58,750 nucleotides of DNA from CAZEAN01 sp964510225 (GTDB lineage: Bacteria; Planctomycetota; Planctomycetia; Isosphaerales; Isosphaeraceae). Shown piece after piece: positions 23,349-31,337 of the stretch. The notes under the pieces were generated by a model. That model was not told where the DNA came from and searched no databases. It saw only the letters and a list, made by a program, of their open reading frames with translations. Position 1 is the stretch's first letter, and the number at the start of each line of letters is the position of its first letter. The stretch is taken from the NCBI GenBank assembly GCA_964510225.1, contig CAZEAN010000021.1, forward strand, positions 1 to 58,750, in the 5' to 3' direction. Position numbers and translations under genes: made by a program.

Positions 23349-25178
23349 CTATCGAGCTGAGGAGAGCGATTCATCATCCCCAACGGAGGAATCAATCGAG
23401 ATCGGTGTGGTTGTCCCAGGCGGATCAACCGAAACCGCAACGACTGGTTCCGAGTTTGCCAACACGGGAACCGGCGTGGTCGATCCCCAAGTCACCGGAC
23501 TTGAAGTGGTGGGACCGTAGCCACCACCCAAGGAATCCAGAATAGCATCGATCGCCACATCACTCTGAGGTGTTGGAGCCGCCACCGGTAATGTTAAGGG
23601 AGAGACAGGGGGATTAGAGACCGGTGGTTGAGTCAAGAGCCGCGTGGCGTCGCCGACCGAAACACTCCCTGGTGAGGTCAATGGCACCGAAGGAAATGGA
23701 TTGATCACCGGCGTCCTTAAAAGCTGAGCCCTCGCTTGTCGATTAGCCTGGTGTTCCTGCTGAGTGACGGCTGCCTGAGTTCGTCGAGCAACCAGGACCT
23801 CCCGCCACGCATTGATGCGCTGGCCAAACGATTGGGCGGCCGTACCGAGTTGCTGCGTCATCCCGTTCCAAAGAGTCTTCGAAGCGGTAATGGCACTAGA
23901 GACCACTCCCGGCGGGCGGTTGAAGACTTCGGCTGAGCCACGGAACGGAGTCCCGTCCGTCAAGGTCCCTGTAATCTCGGCAACCGTCCGGCCCGGAGGG
24001 AGTCCGGTTTCATTACCCAAGAAGAAGAAGGTCGCATCGTCAAATGAGTCGTGATTCTGCCGGGCAAAGAACGGAGGGCGGATCGGCGAAGCGTCTCCTA
24101 GCCGAACTGACTCGGGCACGATATCCATCACATCAAAATCGGGTCCCCCAAAAACATAGACGCGAATGACCGTTCGATGTGAAGAATCGATATGACGGTC
24201 TTCATGCGGATTGATCAAGACCGTGGGAGTCTGGACCACCGGAGGAGGGGGAGGCGGCAGTGGGGTCGCATCGCCGATTTCGAATTCCATCAACGGTAGC
24301 TGGGCTTCCGTGATTCCGTCGTCAACCTGCGATCCAGCAAATGCAGACACGCTTATCCGACTGTCGTCAGTTAGTACCATTCCGGTTTCTTGTTCAAAGA
24401 GTTCGGAGAAGTTCCGCACCTGGAACTCAAAGTTGGGTGCGCCAGGGGCATTGGCCAGGAACGACGTACCGGCGAACTCGGGGAGTTGAGTTCCAAAATC
24501 GGGGGAAATGGAGCCAGTCTCGAAGACGGCTTCCGTGACAATGAATGCCTGAGGGAGCAGTTCACCCGTCACGGGGTCAATCGTCCCAGCCGGAGGAACG
24601 CCAGCGACCACGTTATCGTCAAATGTCAAAGGATCACTGCTATCGTCGTTATTCAGGAAGTCGATGTTGATCGACATCGTTTCAGATCCACCCAAGAGTC
24701 CGGGATCTTGGAAAATAAAACCTACGGTTGTAGCGAGATCCTGGACAGCTTGGGAGACCGTACCACCATCCAGGTTATTGTCTGCATCTCCAGCAATGAC
24801 CGGCTGACCCGTCATCTGGTTGTCTGGCTGTTCTAACCCCACACTAAAGATGTCATCAACGGCGTCGTAAGAAACGCGGATGGCATCGAGTTGAAAGCCT
24901 GAAACCTGAATAATCTCTTCGAGTTCAGGGGGCTCTGGAGGAAACAGGGGGACTGCGAAGCCTGGATCGTCTGGATCAGGTCTTAGGACCACGACACCTG
25001 GCATTGTGCTTTCGGGAAAATCGATTACAACGTTTCCCGTGAAGTCAACGCTCATGAGTTGTCGATGATCCAACTGTTCCATGGCGACGCTGGACCGCTG
25101 ACGCCTCGGTTTCGAGGTCGACGCACGCCGGCGACGCCAGGATCGCATGGATTGTACTAGTCCTTGTATCGAGATCAT
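23349..25178 (-). CDS. Surface/extracellular protein with LEPR-like N-terminal motif
   Basis: About 609 residues from the Met at 25178. The N-terminus is very basic (RSWRRRRASTSKPRRQRSSV) and then reads M-E-Q-L-D-H-R-Q-L-M-S, which fits the planctomycetal L-E-x-R-x-L-x-S motif found at the start of large surface proteins. Residues of about 45-290 are homologous to the PEP-CTERM protein encoded divergently at 25463 (F-T-G-N-V-V-I-D-F-P versus F-T-G-D-V-E-L-D-F-P; DAIRVSYDAVDDIFSVGL; FEFQVRNFSELFE). The C-terminal half has a Pro-rich linker, an Ig-like or Ca-binding-like segment (VIRVYVFGGPDFDVMDIVP) and a low-complexity Pro/Thr/Ser end. It is likely exported; function unknown. Confidence 0.75.
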   Translation of the reverse strand: MISIQGLVQSMRSWRRRRASTSKPRRQRSSVAMEQLDHRQLMSVDFTGNVVIDFPESTMPGVVVLRPDPDDPGFAVPLFPPEPPELEEIIQVSGFQLDAIRVSYDAVDDIFSVGLEQPDNQMTGQPVIAGDADNNLDGGTVSQAVQDLATTVGFIFQDPGLLGGSETMSINIDFLNNDDSSDPLTFDDNVVAGVPPAGTIDPVTGELLPQAFIVTEAVFETGSISPDFGTQLPEFAGTSFLANAPGAPNFEFQVRNFSELFEQETGMVLTDDSRISVSAFAGSQVDDGITEAQLPLMEFEIGDATPLPPPPPPVVQTPTVLINPHEDRHIDSSHRTVIRVYVFGGPDFDVMDIVPESVRLGDASPIRPPFFARQNHDSFDDATFFFLGNETGLPPGRTVAEITGTLTDGTPFRGSAEVFNRPPGVVSSAITASKTLWNGMTQQLGTAAQSFGQRINAWREVLVARRTQAAVTQQEHQANRQARAQLLRTPVINPFPSVPLTSPGSVSVGDATRLLTQPPVSNPPVSPLTLPVAAPTPQSDVAIDAILDSLGGGYGPTTSSPVTWGSTTPVPVLANSEPVVAVSVDPPGTTTPISIDSSVGDDESLSSAR

Positions 25179-25462
25179 GGCGTCCTCGTCGTTACGGCCG
25201 AGCAACCCGCGCCGAGGAAGGCAAGGGGTAATCTCGGATGGCCTGCCAGGGAATCGTGCCGAGCCTGATTGAGACCTGTCGGAGTCTTTCCTCTGACGGT
25301 CTCCAGCGCATCGGTGTTGTGGCTTACGGGACTACTCGGGAGGGTAAACCCCTCTCCTTGAGCTCGACGGAACCGAACATTCCGAGCAGTGGTCGCGCAG
25401 AGGTCGGTCACGGCGGGCCGCACGGCATCGGATACTAGCCGAACCGTAAAAGGAGTTGCGGC

Positions 25463-26320
25463 ATGGGGGATCGGAGTCAGTGGATTCGGACCTTGGCGAC
25501 GCTGGGCTTGCTGGTGCTCCTGGCTCATCCTGCGTCGGCCGATGCAATCAATTTCACCGGAGATGTCGAACTCGACTTCCCCAACGTCGACGGGAACGGG
25601 ATCACCGTTATCGTAGACAACCCCGGATCGAACAATCAGGCGAGCCCAGGGGACGTCGCACAGTCCGGATCCCTGACGGGAATTACGGGCTGGAACATCA
25701 AAGATCTCCGACTCGCCTATGATGAGTCGACCGATGTCATGAGTTTTGGAGTCAACTTTTTCGGGATCGCTGGTGACGCCGATGGGGACGGAAATCCCGG
25801 CGGAATCTCCGGAAGCATTGGCCGTGACGTCCCGAGTCTCGGCGGTCGTGAGTCGATCGTTGTTGCGCTCGATACTGATCGTGACGGTACACCGGACGTC
25901 GTAGCTGGTGTCCCCACCAACAAACCACAGGGAACGATCTCTGGAGTCGACACATTTACCGTGGCCGCCTACGAGGATTCCCCTGCGGGATTGGCGTCGA
26001 GCTTCGGGAAAACGCTGACCGAGCATCTCGGAGCCTTGGCCTTCGATCCATCGGCCGAGCATCCCGACTTTGAATTCACGATAACCAACTTCAAAGAATT
26101 GCCAGGATTGGTTCCCGAAGATGGCTTTATCATCAGTGCCTTCGCCGGGACAACCGACGACATCATCGCTGGCGAAGATTTCGTCTTTAACACGGGCATC
26201 GGATTTCCGGGATCTGGCCAGCAGCAGATCCCCGAACCAACAACCTGGCTCGCTTGGTCGCTTGTTGCGGGAGGAGCGTTCCTTCTCCGTCGGAGCTTCC
26301 AGCGGCACCGGGCTCACTAA
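25463..26320 (+). CDS. PEP-CTERM sorting-domain surface protein
   Basis: 285 residues. The start has AAGGAG seven bases upstream. A signal peptide (W-I-R-T-L-A-T-L-G-L-L-V-L-L-A-H-P-A-S-A) is followed by a beta-rich, Asp/Gly-rich domain with Ca-binding-like D-A-D-G-D-G-N-P-G. The C-terminus is a classic PEP-CTERM tag: I-P-E-P-T-T-W then a hydrophobic helix (LAWSLVAGGAFLL) and a basic end (R-R-S-F-Q-R-H-R). Such proteins are processed by exosortase and displayed on the surface or in matrix. The body domain is homologous to the N-terminal domain of the divergent gene at 23349-25178. No exosortase gene is in the window. Confidence 0.88.
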   Translation: MGDRSQWIRTLATLGLLVLLAHPASADAINFTGDVELDFPNVDGNGITVIVDNPGSNNQASPGDVAQSGSLTGITGWNIKDLRLAYDESTDVMSFGVNFFGIAGDADGDGNPGGISGSIGRDVPSLGGRESIVVALDTDRDGTPDVVAGVPTNKPQGTISGVDTFTVAAYEDSPAGLASSFGKTLTEHLGALAFDPSAEHPDFEFTITNFKELPGLVPEDGFIISAFAGTTDDIIAGEDFVFNTGIGFPGSGQQQIPEPTTWLAWSLVAGGAFLLRRSFQRHRAH

Positions 26321-26666
26321 CCATCGGATTGTCACGGCGGATGTCGCCATGAACGGGGGCTCCTTCCCCATCTGATGAAGCAAATTGATCTGACCCACTA
26401 AGCTACCCTTAGACTTCGGTCGTCCTCGCGGAGTTCTCTTCGACAACTCGGGGGACGGCCAATCTCTCTTCCCTATAATCCCCACAACCCTACCATCGAC
26501 TCTGTACCCTCATCTTGCTTCCATTCCGTATGGTTGGGAGAACTTCAGATCTAGTGACTCCGATTTAGCGTAGAGTTGAGAGAATCCCTCCAGATTCTTG
26601 AGTCGAGCGCCGGTAGCCGGCTATAACAGACCGGCTCACCAGATCAACTTGGAGAAGGGGGAAACA
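26321..26666. other. Intergenic interval before the NIPSNAP gene
   Basis: No gene seen. An imperfect hairpin (CGTCCTCGCGGAGTT with AACTCGGGGGACG, 26421-26457) may end the PEP-CTERM transcript, though it has no T-run. A good ribosome-binding stretch (GGAGAAGGGGGAAACA) closes the interval just before the ATG at 26667. Confidence 0.35.
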
Positions 26667-27461
26667 ATGGTCGCTCGAATTCTCATCACTGCAACTCTAC
26701 TGTTCGGGATCACGACAGCGGGGCTCGATGCCAAGCGCTCTCGGGCTGCCGAAGATGAGTCGAAAGTCTATCAACTCCGCACCTATTTCACTGCTCCCGG
26801 CAAGCTCGATGTCTTGCTCGATCGCTTCGAAGCCACCAATCTCGAACTTTTTGGGCGTCATCAGATCGAACTTATCGGCGCCTGGACCGCTGCGGACGAG
26901 TCGGTTGAGCCTCGGCTAACCTACCTCGTCAGATTTCCCAGCAAAGAGGCGGGAGAAGCTGCTTGGGAGGCGTTTGGCAACGACCCCGAGTGGCAGCAAG
27001 TCTTTGGCGATGAGAAGGATACCCACGGAACGGTCGTCACCAAAGTGGAGACGGTCTATCTGGCACCGACCGACTACAGCCCAGTCCCACTCTCAGAGGA
27101 TTCAGCAAAGACCATTGAAGGTGGTCTCGTTTACGAGCTCCGAACCTACACCGCGAATACGGGGAAGCTCGAGAACTTGAACGCTCGATTCCGGAACCAC
27201 ACACTCGGCCTCTTTGCCAAGCACGGGATGACCAACATCGTCTATACGATGCCTATTGAAGGGGAAAACGGAAATGGTGAGACCCTAACCTATCTGATCG
27301 CCCACAAAAGCCAGGAAGCGGCGGGAGAATCCTGGAACGGTTTCATCAACGATCCCGAATGGCAAAAGGTCTTTCAGGCAAGCCGCGCTGACGGAACGCC
27401 ATTAGTCAGCAAGATCGTCCGGATCTACCTCAAACCGACTAGCTTTAGCAAGCTTCAGTGA
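26667..27461 (+). CDS. Secreted NIPSNAP-family protein with two repeats
   Basis: About 264 residues from the ATG at 26667, chosen for the purine-rich site upstream and the signal peptide (MVARILITATLLFGITTAGL). Two NIPSNAP-type ferredoxin-like domains follow. The first has VYQLRTYFTAPGKLDVLLDR and IELIGAWTAADES; the second has VYELRTYTANTGKLENLNAR and HGMTNIVYTMPIE. Each ends with an EAWEAFGNDPEWQ or SWNGFINDPEWQ motif. Exported tandem NIPSNAP proteins are common in planctomycetes; biochemical function is unknown. Its stop codon abuts that of the convergent TPR gene with no spacer. Confidence 0.88.
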   Translation: MVARILITATLLFGITTAGLDAKRSRAAEDESKVYQLRTYFTAPGKLDVLLDRFEATNLELFGRHQIELIGAWTAADESVEPRLTYLVRFPSKEAGEAAWEAFGNDPEWQQVFGDEKDTHGTVVTKVETVYLAPTDYSPVPLSEDSAKTIEGGLVYELRTYTANTGKLENLNARFRNHTLGLFAKHGMTNIVYTMPIEGENGNGETLTYLIAHKSQEAAGESWNGFINDPEWQKVFQASRADGTPLVSKIVRIYLKPTSFSKLQ

Positions 27462-28457
27462 TCAATCAGCACGCTCCGCCAAGGCCCGCCAATTGTCGGC
27501 CAGTCGCATCAGTCCCAGCGATCCGCAAAGGGTAGCGAGTTTATGTAGCGCGCTTGGGTCATTGAGGTCTTCGAATGCCCCAGCCAGTTCGGCTTCGAGC
27601 CGGACTGGCTCCAGTCGAGCACGATCACGGTCAACCCGTGCGGCTTCCAACCGTGCGGCATCATGACGATCCAGCGCCTCAAGCGCCCGGGCCAAGAGTG
27701 CCCGTGATCGCCAATCGTGCGGGAGGGTCGCCAGTCGTTCTTGGAGTAGCTCTGCGGCAACTCCGGGCTTCTGGTCAAACTCCAAGGCAAAGCGAGCCCG
27801 AAGCTGCCGACAACGTGGATCGTCACTCGATTCACTTGGCCAATGTTCTAAAAGATGGTCGGCACGATCAACGTCACCTGACTCCAGAAGGACCTCGATG
27901 AAGGCCGCAAGGACGCTCGGGTGCTCGGGGCTCCGAGTCCAAAGTGCTTCGAGTTCTTGAAGGCGACGATCGAGCGGAGGGCTCAAGGGCCCGATACGGT
28001 CGAAACCCGGTTCATTCTCAAGCACAATCAATGCCACTCTTGCATCGGTGTCCCCAGGATCTTGGCGGATCCGTCGCTTCAGGACGGCTCCCGCCTCAGA
28101 TTCGGGGACTCGAGCAAGCACGCCCAGCGTCCAGGCACGAAGGATTGAGATCCGAGCAGCCGGTGGCACCACTTCCATCGCTCGTTGAGCCACCAATGCC
28201 ACCTCGACCGGACGATCCTCGACTCGATAGCGATTGATCGCTTGAAGCCACTCTCCGGACGTTTTTACCTCGGGAGCCTGCTCGGGTTGGTCGGCTAGCC
28301 GAGTTCGGTTCTGACTCTGAAGTAGGACAAGTGCAGATACCAGAATCACCGAACCCGAAAGTACCAGCGGCCACCACCGAAACCTCAACGGAGTTGTTGA
28401 TCTCGGGGAAGACGCTCGACGTCGTGGCCGATTCCGTGCCGCTGGTCGTCTCGACAT
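27462..28457 (-). CDS. Membrane-anchored TPR-like protein
   Basis: 331 residues. A basic cytoplasmic N-terminus (about 1-25, Arg rich) is followed by one membrane helix (WWPLVLSGSVILVSALVLLQ). The rest is helical with repeated pairs typical of tetratricopeptide repeats: HPSVLAAFIEVLLESGDVDR, DWRSRALLARALEALDRHDA and KLATLCGSLGLMRLADNWRA. Likely a scaffold on the outside of the membrane; partner unknown. Tail-to-tail with the NIPSNAP gene; 50 bp separate it from the next upstream gene on the same strand. Confidence 0.75.
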   Translation of the reverse strand: MSRRPAARNRPRRRASSPRSTTPLRFRWWPLVLSGSVILVSALVLLQSQNRTRLADQPEQAPEVKTSGEWLQAINRYRVEDRPVEVALVAQRAMEVVPPAARISILRAWTLGVLARVPESEAGAVLKRRIRQDPGDTDARVALIVLENEPGFDRIGPLSPPLDRRLQELEALWTRSPEHPSVLAAFIEVLLESGDVDRADHLLEHWPSESSDDPRCRQLRARFALEFDQKPGVAAELLQERLATLPHDWRSRALLARALEALDRHDAARLEAARVDRDRARLEPVRLEAELAGAFEDLNDPSALHKLATLCGSLGLMRLADNWRALAERAD

Positions 28458-28507
28458 CAGACTCGTTGGTTGTTCATGCTGTTCCCGAAGAGCTATTTAC
28501 AAGCAAC

Positions 28508-28975
28508 TTATTCGGAATCGTCCAGATCTTCGAGGTCGCCCGGCGTTTCTTCGAGGCAACGGTCGATGAACCGGGAGAGGAATCGGCCCTCAAAGGCCGA
28601 AACCGCAATCTGGGTGCTTGTGTTGTTCATTCCCCAGAGGCTTGCTTTCAACTCGTCGAGATCGGGGTCCATCTGAACGAAGTACTGATCCTCAACCGCC
28701 ATCGAGAGCGGGAGTTCCTCAAGCCAACGGTGAGTCAATAAGTTCACTCCGGGGCCACCGATCGAGATGCTTGGATATTCCTGAAACGAATCGTCGTGGA
28801 GCCAGCGGAGGTCAGAGACAACGCGGACCTTAAACCCTTCCTCCTGCTCCTTCTTCAGAAGCATCTGTTCGACCTGTCGCGCCAAATAGTAACCCAACGG
28901 ACGGTCTACCTCCTCAGCCCTCAGCGAGCTTCCGGTTACGATCAAGAGCCAACGACTCGTTGAGGATTCCGCCAT
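28508..28975 (-). CDS. Conserved protein of unknown function
   Basis: About 155 residues from the Met at 28975 (M-A-E-S-S-T-S-R-W-L-L-I-V-T-G); the frame continues 37 codons upstream without coding character. The alpha/beta-looking sequence begins with a strand (WLLIVTGSSLRAEEVDRPLG), a helix (YYLARQVEQMLLKKEQEEGF), another strand (KVRVVSDLRWLHDD) and a Gly-rich turn (SISIGGPGVNLLTHRW). It has an acidic end (PGDLEDLDDSE). No signal peptide is seen, so it is probably cytoplasmic. I do not recognise the family. Confidence 0.68.
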   Translation of the reverse strand: MAESSTSRWLLIVTGSSLRAEEVDRPLGYYLARQVEQMLLKKEQEEGFKVRVVSDLRWLHDDSFQEYPSISIGGPGVNLLTHRWLEELPLSMAVEDQYFVQMDPDLDELKASLWGMNNTSTQIAVSAFEGRFLSRFIDRCLEETPGDLEDLDDSE

Positions 28976-29236
28976 CAAGGATCTCGTTCTTTTCGTCAGC
29001 AGAGCAGGGAGGCTAGGAACGATCGACGACCTCTGGGTGACAGTCACTGATCGATCAATGCTACGGTCCGAGTCATCCCTCGACAACCTCGACCGAGCCC
29101 GAGCACCGAAACATCATCAACGAGGGTCGGACACCTCGACTGATGCTGCTTCCATTGTCTGAACGATCTCTTGATTTAATCAGACATATGCCATCTGCTT
29201 GATATGGAAATGATCGATTGCCCACCGAGGATCAAC

Positions 29237-29917
29237 TCAATCACCGACTCGAAAGAGGGAGTCACAATCGATGACCCAAACACCATCATCGGGGTCGGTG
29301 ATCGCTCGGAGTTCACGATTCACCCGATCGATCGCAGCGATCGTACGATCGGACCAGGTCGTACGACGTGAGAGCGCGGGTCTGCCGACTGGCAAGATCG
29401 TCAGGATGATCACCTCACTCCCGGAATCATGAATCGCACCAACCATCCTCCGGAGATTCGATAGGCAAGTGAATTCGATCTGATCAGCTTCATCCAAGAA
29501 TATCCCAATGCTTTTGAGGTCATTGACCCCGTACTGGATCACTACCACGTCTGGCTCCAAGCTGAGCACATCACGCTCAAGTCGAAGCAATCCTTGGGCG
29601 GTGGTTTCATCACCTCTCCCTCGATTGACCACATCATGATTCGGAACGGGTGGCAACGGTCTCCACTGTTGGATCCGAGAGTCTCCGAAGAGCAGGACCC
29701 GACCGATCCCCTCGGGCTTGGGACCAAGAGCTTGGTTCTTGGGACCGAATCGACGGATCGACGTCGGATCAAGACGCACCTCTTGCTCGGCGCGGTATTG
29801 TTCGATCAAGATCCCAAACAACACAACATTCAAGATGAGCGAGCTGACCATCACGATCCCGACAAGACCAACGAGGATCGTGATCCAGAGTCGACTCCGA
29901 GTTCTACTGTTCATCAA
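29237..29917 (-). CDS. SGNH/GDSL-family hydrolase, catalytic His beyond an in-frame TGA
   Basis: 226 residues to the first stop. An N-terminal membrane helix (LWITILVGLVGIVMVSSLIL) anchors an SGNH domain: block I VLLFGDSRIQQW with the nucleophile Ser, block II-like VVNRGRGDETTAQGLLR, block III VVVIQYGVNDLKS, and a strand VIILTILPVGRP. The block V D-x-x-H pair is missing before the stop, but the same frame continues past TGA (29237-29239) with W-A-I-D-H-F-H-I-K and then a second TGA at 29180. D-H-F-H is the expected catalytic Asp-His. So the gene is either disrupted by a nonsense change, read through, or has a sequencing error. Substrate would be an ester such as acetylated sugar. Confidence 0.75.
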   Translation of the reverse strand: MMNSRTRSRLWITILVGLVGIVMVSSLILNVVLFGILIEQYRAEQEVRLDPTSIRRFGPKNQALGPKPEGIGRVLLFGDSRIQQWRPLPPVPNHDVVNRGRGDETTAQGLLRLERDVLSLEPDVVVIQYGVNDLKSIGIFLDEADQIEFTCLSNLRRMVGAIHDSGSEVIILTILPVGRPALSRRTTWSDRTIAAIDRVNRELRAITDPDDGVWVIDCDSLFRVGD

Positions 29918-30076
29918 GAAAGATTGGCTCCAAGATTTGCGCAGAACGAACGTTGGAACTAGCCGATCATCTTCTTGTTACGAGAGAGCTTTAGGAAGGC
30001 GGGTGATATCCAGCAGTTGCAATTCAGTGGACTACCTTCCCTTACTATCAACAGACCGTCCTGGTCCTCTGGAATC

Positions 30077-30634
30077 TTACTCGAAGAAGGCAGCAGCACG
30101 GACTCGGAAACCCTCACCGAGGACCTCCACGATCGTCAATTCCTCATCACCTCGGAACTGCTCGGGGGCAGACTCAGGACGGAACAGATGGATCGAGGCT
30201 GTGCCGGGATCAAGGACTACGGCAGCACGGACGCCAACACTCAGATATTCCCCAACCTTCTCCAACAGGCTCGACCAACGCTGATCGTGCGATCGAACCT
30301 CAACCACCAAGTCGGGGGCTACTTCAAGGTAGGTATTGGGTAACGGACCTGGAGGGACTCGATCAAAGCTATAGTACGCAAGATCCGCCCCTCGGAGCGT
30401 GTCCGGATCACGTTGAATAATTACCCCAGCGTCATTGCTGACCAACCGACCGATCGATTCAGTCCGGACAAATCCTCCGATAATCCAACCGGCAGTCCAA
30501 CAGACTTCACCATGCCTGGGCTTCGGGGGTGTCATCGCAACAATCGCCCCCTTGACTAGTTCCTCAGGGACTCCAGAATCAGGACGTCCGACGAATTCCT
30601 CGATCGTGACTCGCTTGTCCAGTACGGTTGCCAT
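30077..30634 (-). CDS. Uma2-family PD-(D/E)XK-like protein (copy 2)
   Basis: 185 residues from the Met at 30634, which has GGAG seven bases upstream; a GTG at 30652 overlapping the previous stop codon is less likely. Uma2 (DUF820) proteins have a restriction-endonuclease-like fold; here the core is LEVAPDLVVEVRSHDQRW followed by EKVGEYLSVGVRAAVVLDPG, with the acidic residues and the Lys of the PD-(D/E)XK site. They are abundant in planctomycetes and cyanobacteria; role unproven. It follows copy 1 directly. About 278 bp of its 3' half is identical in DNA to copy 1, while the N-terminal part has diverged. Confidence 0.88.
   Translation of the reverse strand: MATVLDKRVTIEEFVGRPDSGVPEELVKGAIVAMTPPKPRHGEVCWTAGWIIGGFVRTESIGRLVSNDAGVIIQRDPDTLRGADLAYYSFDRVPPGPLPNTYLEVAPDLVVEVRSHDQRWSSLLEKVGEYLSVGVRAAVVLDPGTASIHLFRPESAPEQFRGDEELTIVEVLGEGFRVRAAAFFE
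30135..30412. repeat. 278-bp identical block, copy in second Uma2 gene
   Basis: By eye this block is base-for-base identical to 30707-30984 (offset 572). Just outside it the two genes differ at many positions, although a 23-bp match also lies at the extreme 3' ends. The sharp edges suggest gene conversion. Confidence 0.85.
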
Positions 30635-30648
30635 TGCGTTCTCCTTGA

Positions 30649-31206
30649 TCACTCAAAGAAGGCAGCAGCACGGACTCGGAATTGTTCACCGAAGATGTCG
30701 ACGATTGTCAATTCCTCATCACCTCGGAACTGCTCGGGGGCAGACTCAGGACGGAACAGATGGATCGAGGCTGTGCCGGGATCAAGGACTACGGCAGCAC
30801 GGACGCCAACACTCAGATATTCCCCAACCTTCTCCAACAGGCTCGACCAACGCTGATCGTGCGATCGAACCTCAACCACCAAGTCGGGGGCTACTTCAAG
30901 GTAGGTATTGGGTAACGGACCTGGAGGGACTCGATCAAAGCTATAGTACGCAAGATCCGCCCCTCGGAGCGTGTCCGGATCACGACTGATCACAACACCT
31001 GCGTCGTTGCTTAAGAGATGACCCAGGTTACTCCCATCAACATGAAGCCCGAGAATCCGATCGGCTCGACTGCAGACCTGTCCATGCCTCGGTTTCGGGG
31101 GTGTCATCGATACGATCTCCCCCTTGACCAATTCTTCGGGGACGCCGGTGTCGGAACGACTGATGAACTCATCAAGGGTGATTCGTTGGCCAAGAGCAGT
31201 CGCCAT
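30649..31206 (-). CDS. Uma2-family PD-(D/E)XK-like protein (copy 1)
   Basis: 185 residues from the Met at 31206, preceded by GGGAGGATGAGCCC; the longer frame to 31269 has no such signal. N-terminal features shared with copy 2 are G-V-P-E-E-L-V-K-G, M-T-P-P-K-P-R-H-G and L-S-N-D-A-G-V. The nuclease-like core is the same as in copy 2 because the DNA is identical there. The first 100 residues differ at many positions, for example LGLHVDGSNLGHLLSNDAG here versus GGFVRTESIGRLVSNDAG in copy 2. The stop codon overlaps the possible GTG of copy 2, so the two are one transcript. Confidence 0.88.
   Translation of the reverse strand: MATALGQRITLDEFISRSDTGVPEELVKGEIVSMTPPKPRHGQVCSRADRILGLHVDGSNLGHLLSNDAGVVISRDPDTLRGADLAYYSFDRVPPGPLPNTYLEVAPDLVVEVRSHDQRWSSLLEKVGEYLSVGVRAAVVLDPGTASIHLFRPESAPEQFRGDEELTIVDIFGEQFRVRAAAFFE
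30707..30984. repeat. 278-bp identical block, copy in first Uma2 gene
   Basis: Partner of 30135-30412 in direct orientation. It covers the segment encoding the nuclease-like core of the Uma2 domain. Recombination between the copies would delete 572 bp and leave one hybrid gene. Confidence 0.85.
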
Positions 31207-31337
31207 GGGCTCATCCTCCCGATTGTTGTCAGTGTTGATCGTTGCCCGACCCAGATCCGGACTCCACAAGAACGAGAGCGATCAATCTTGGTCAAGTCTC
31301 CACGAAGCTGCTTCCGACTCCCATCTGAGCGCCATCG

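Noticed and set aside
25175..26485. A 436-codon minus-strand ORF opposite the PEP-CTERM gene
   Set aside because: It is a mirror of the plus-strand gene's codon structure. The plus strand has a ribosome-binding site, signal peptide and PEP-CTERM tail, while the minus product has no domain or membrane pattern.
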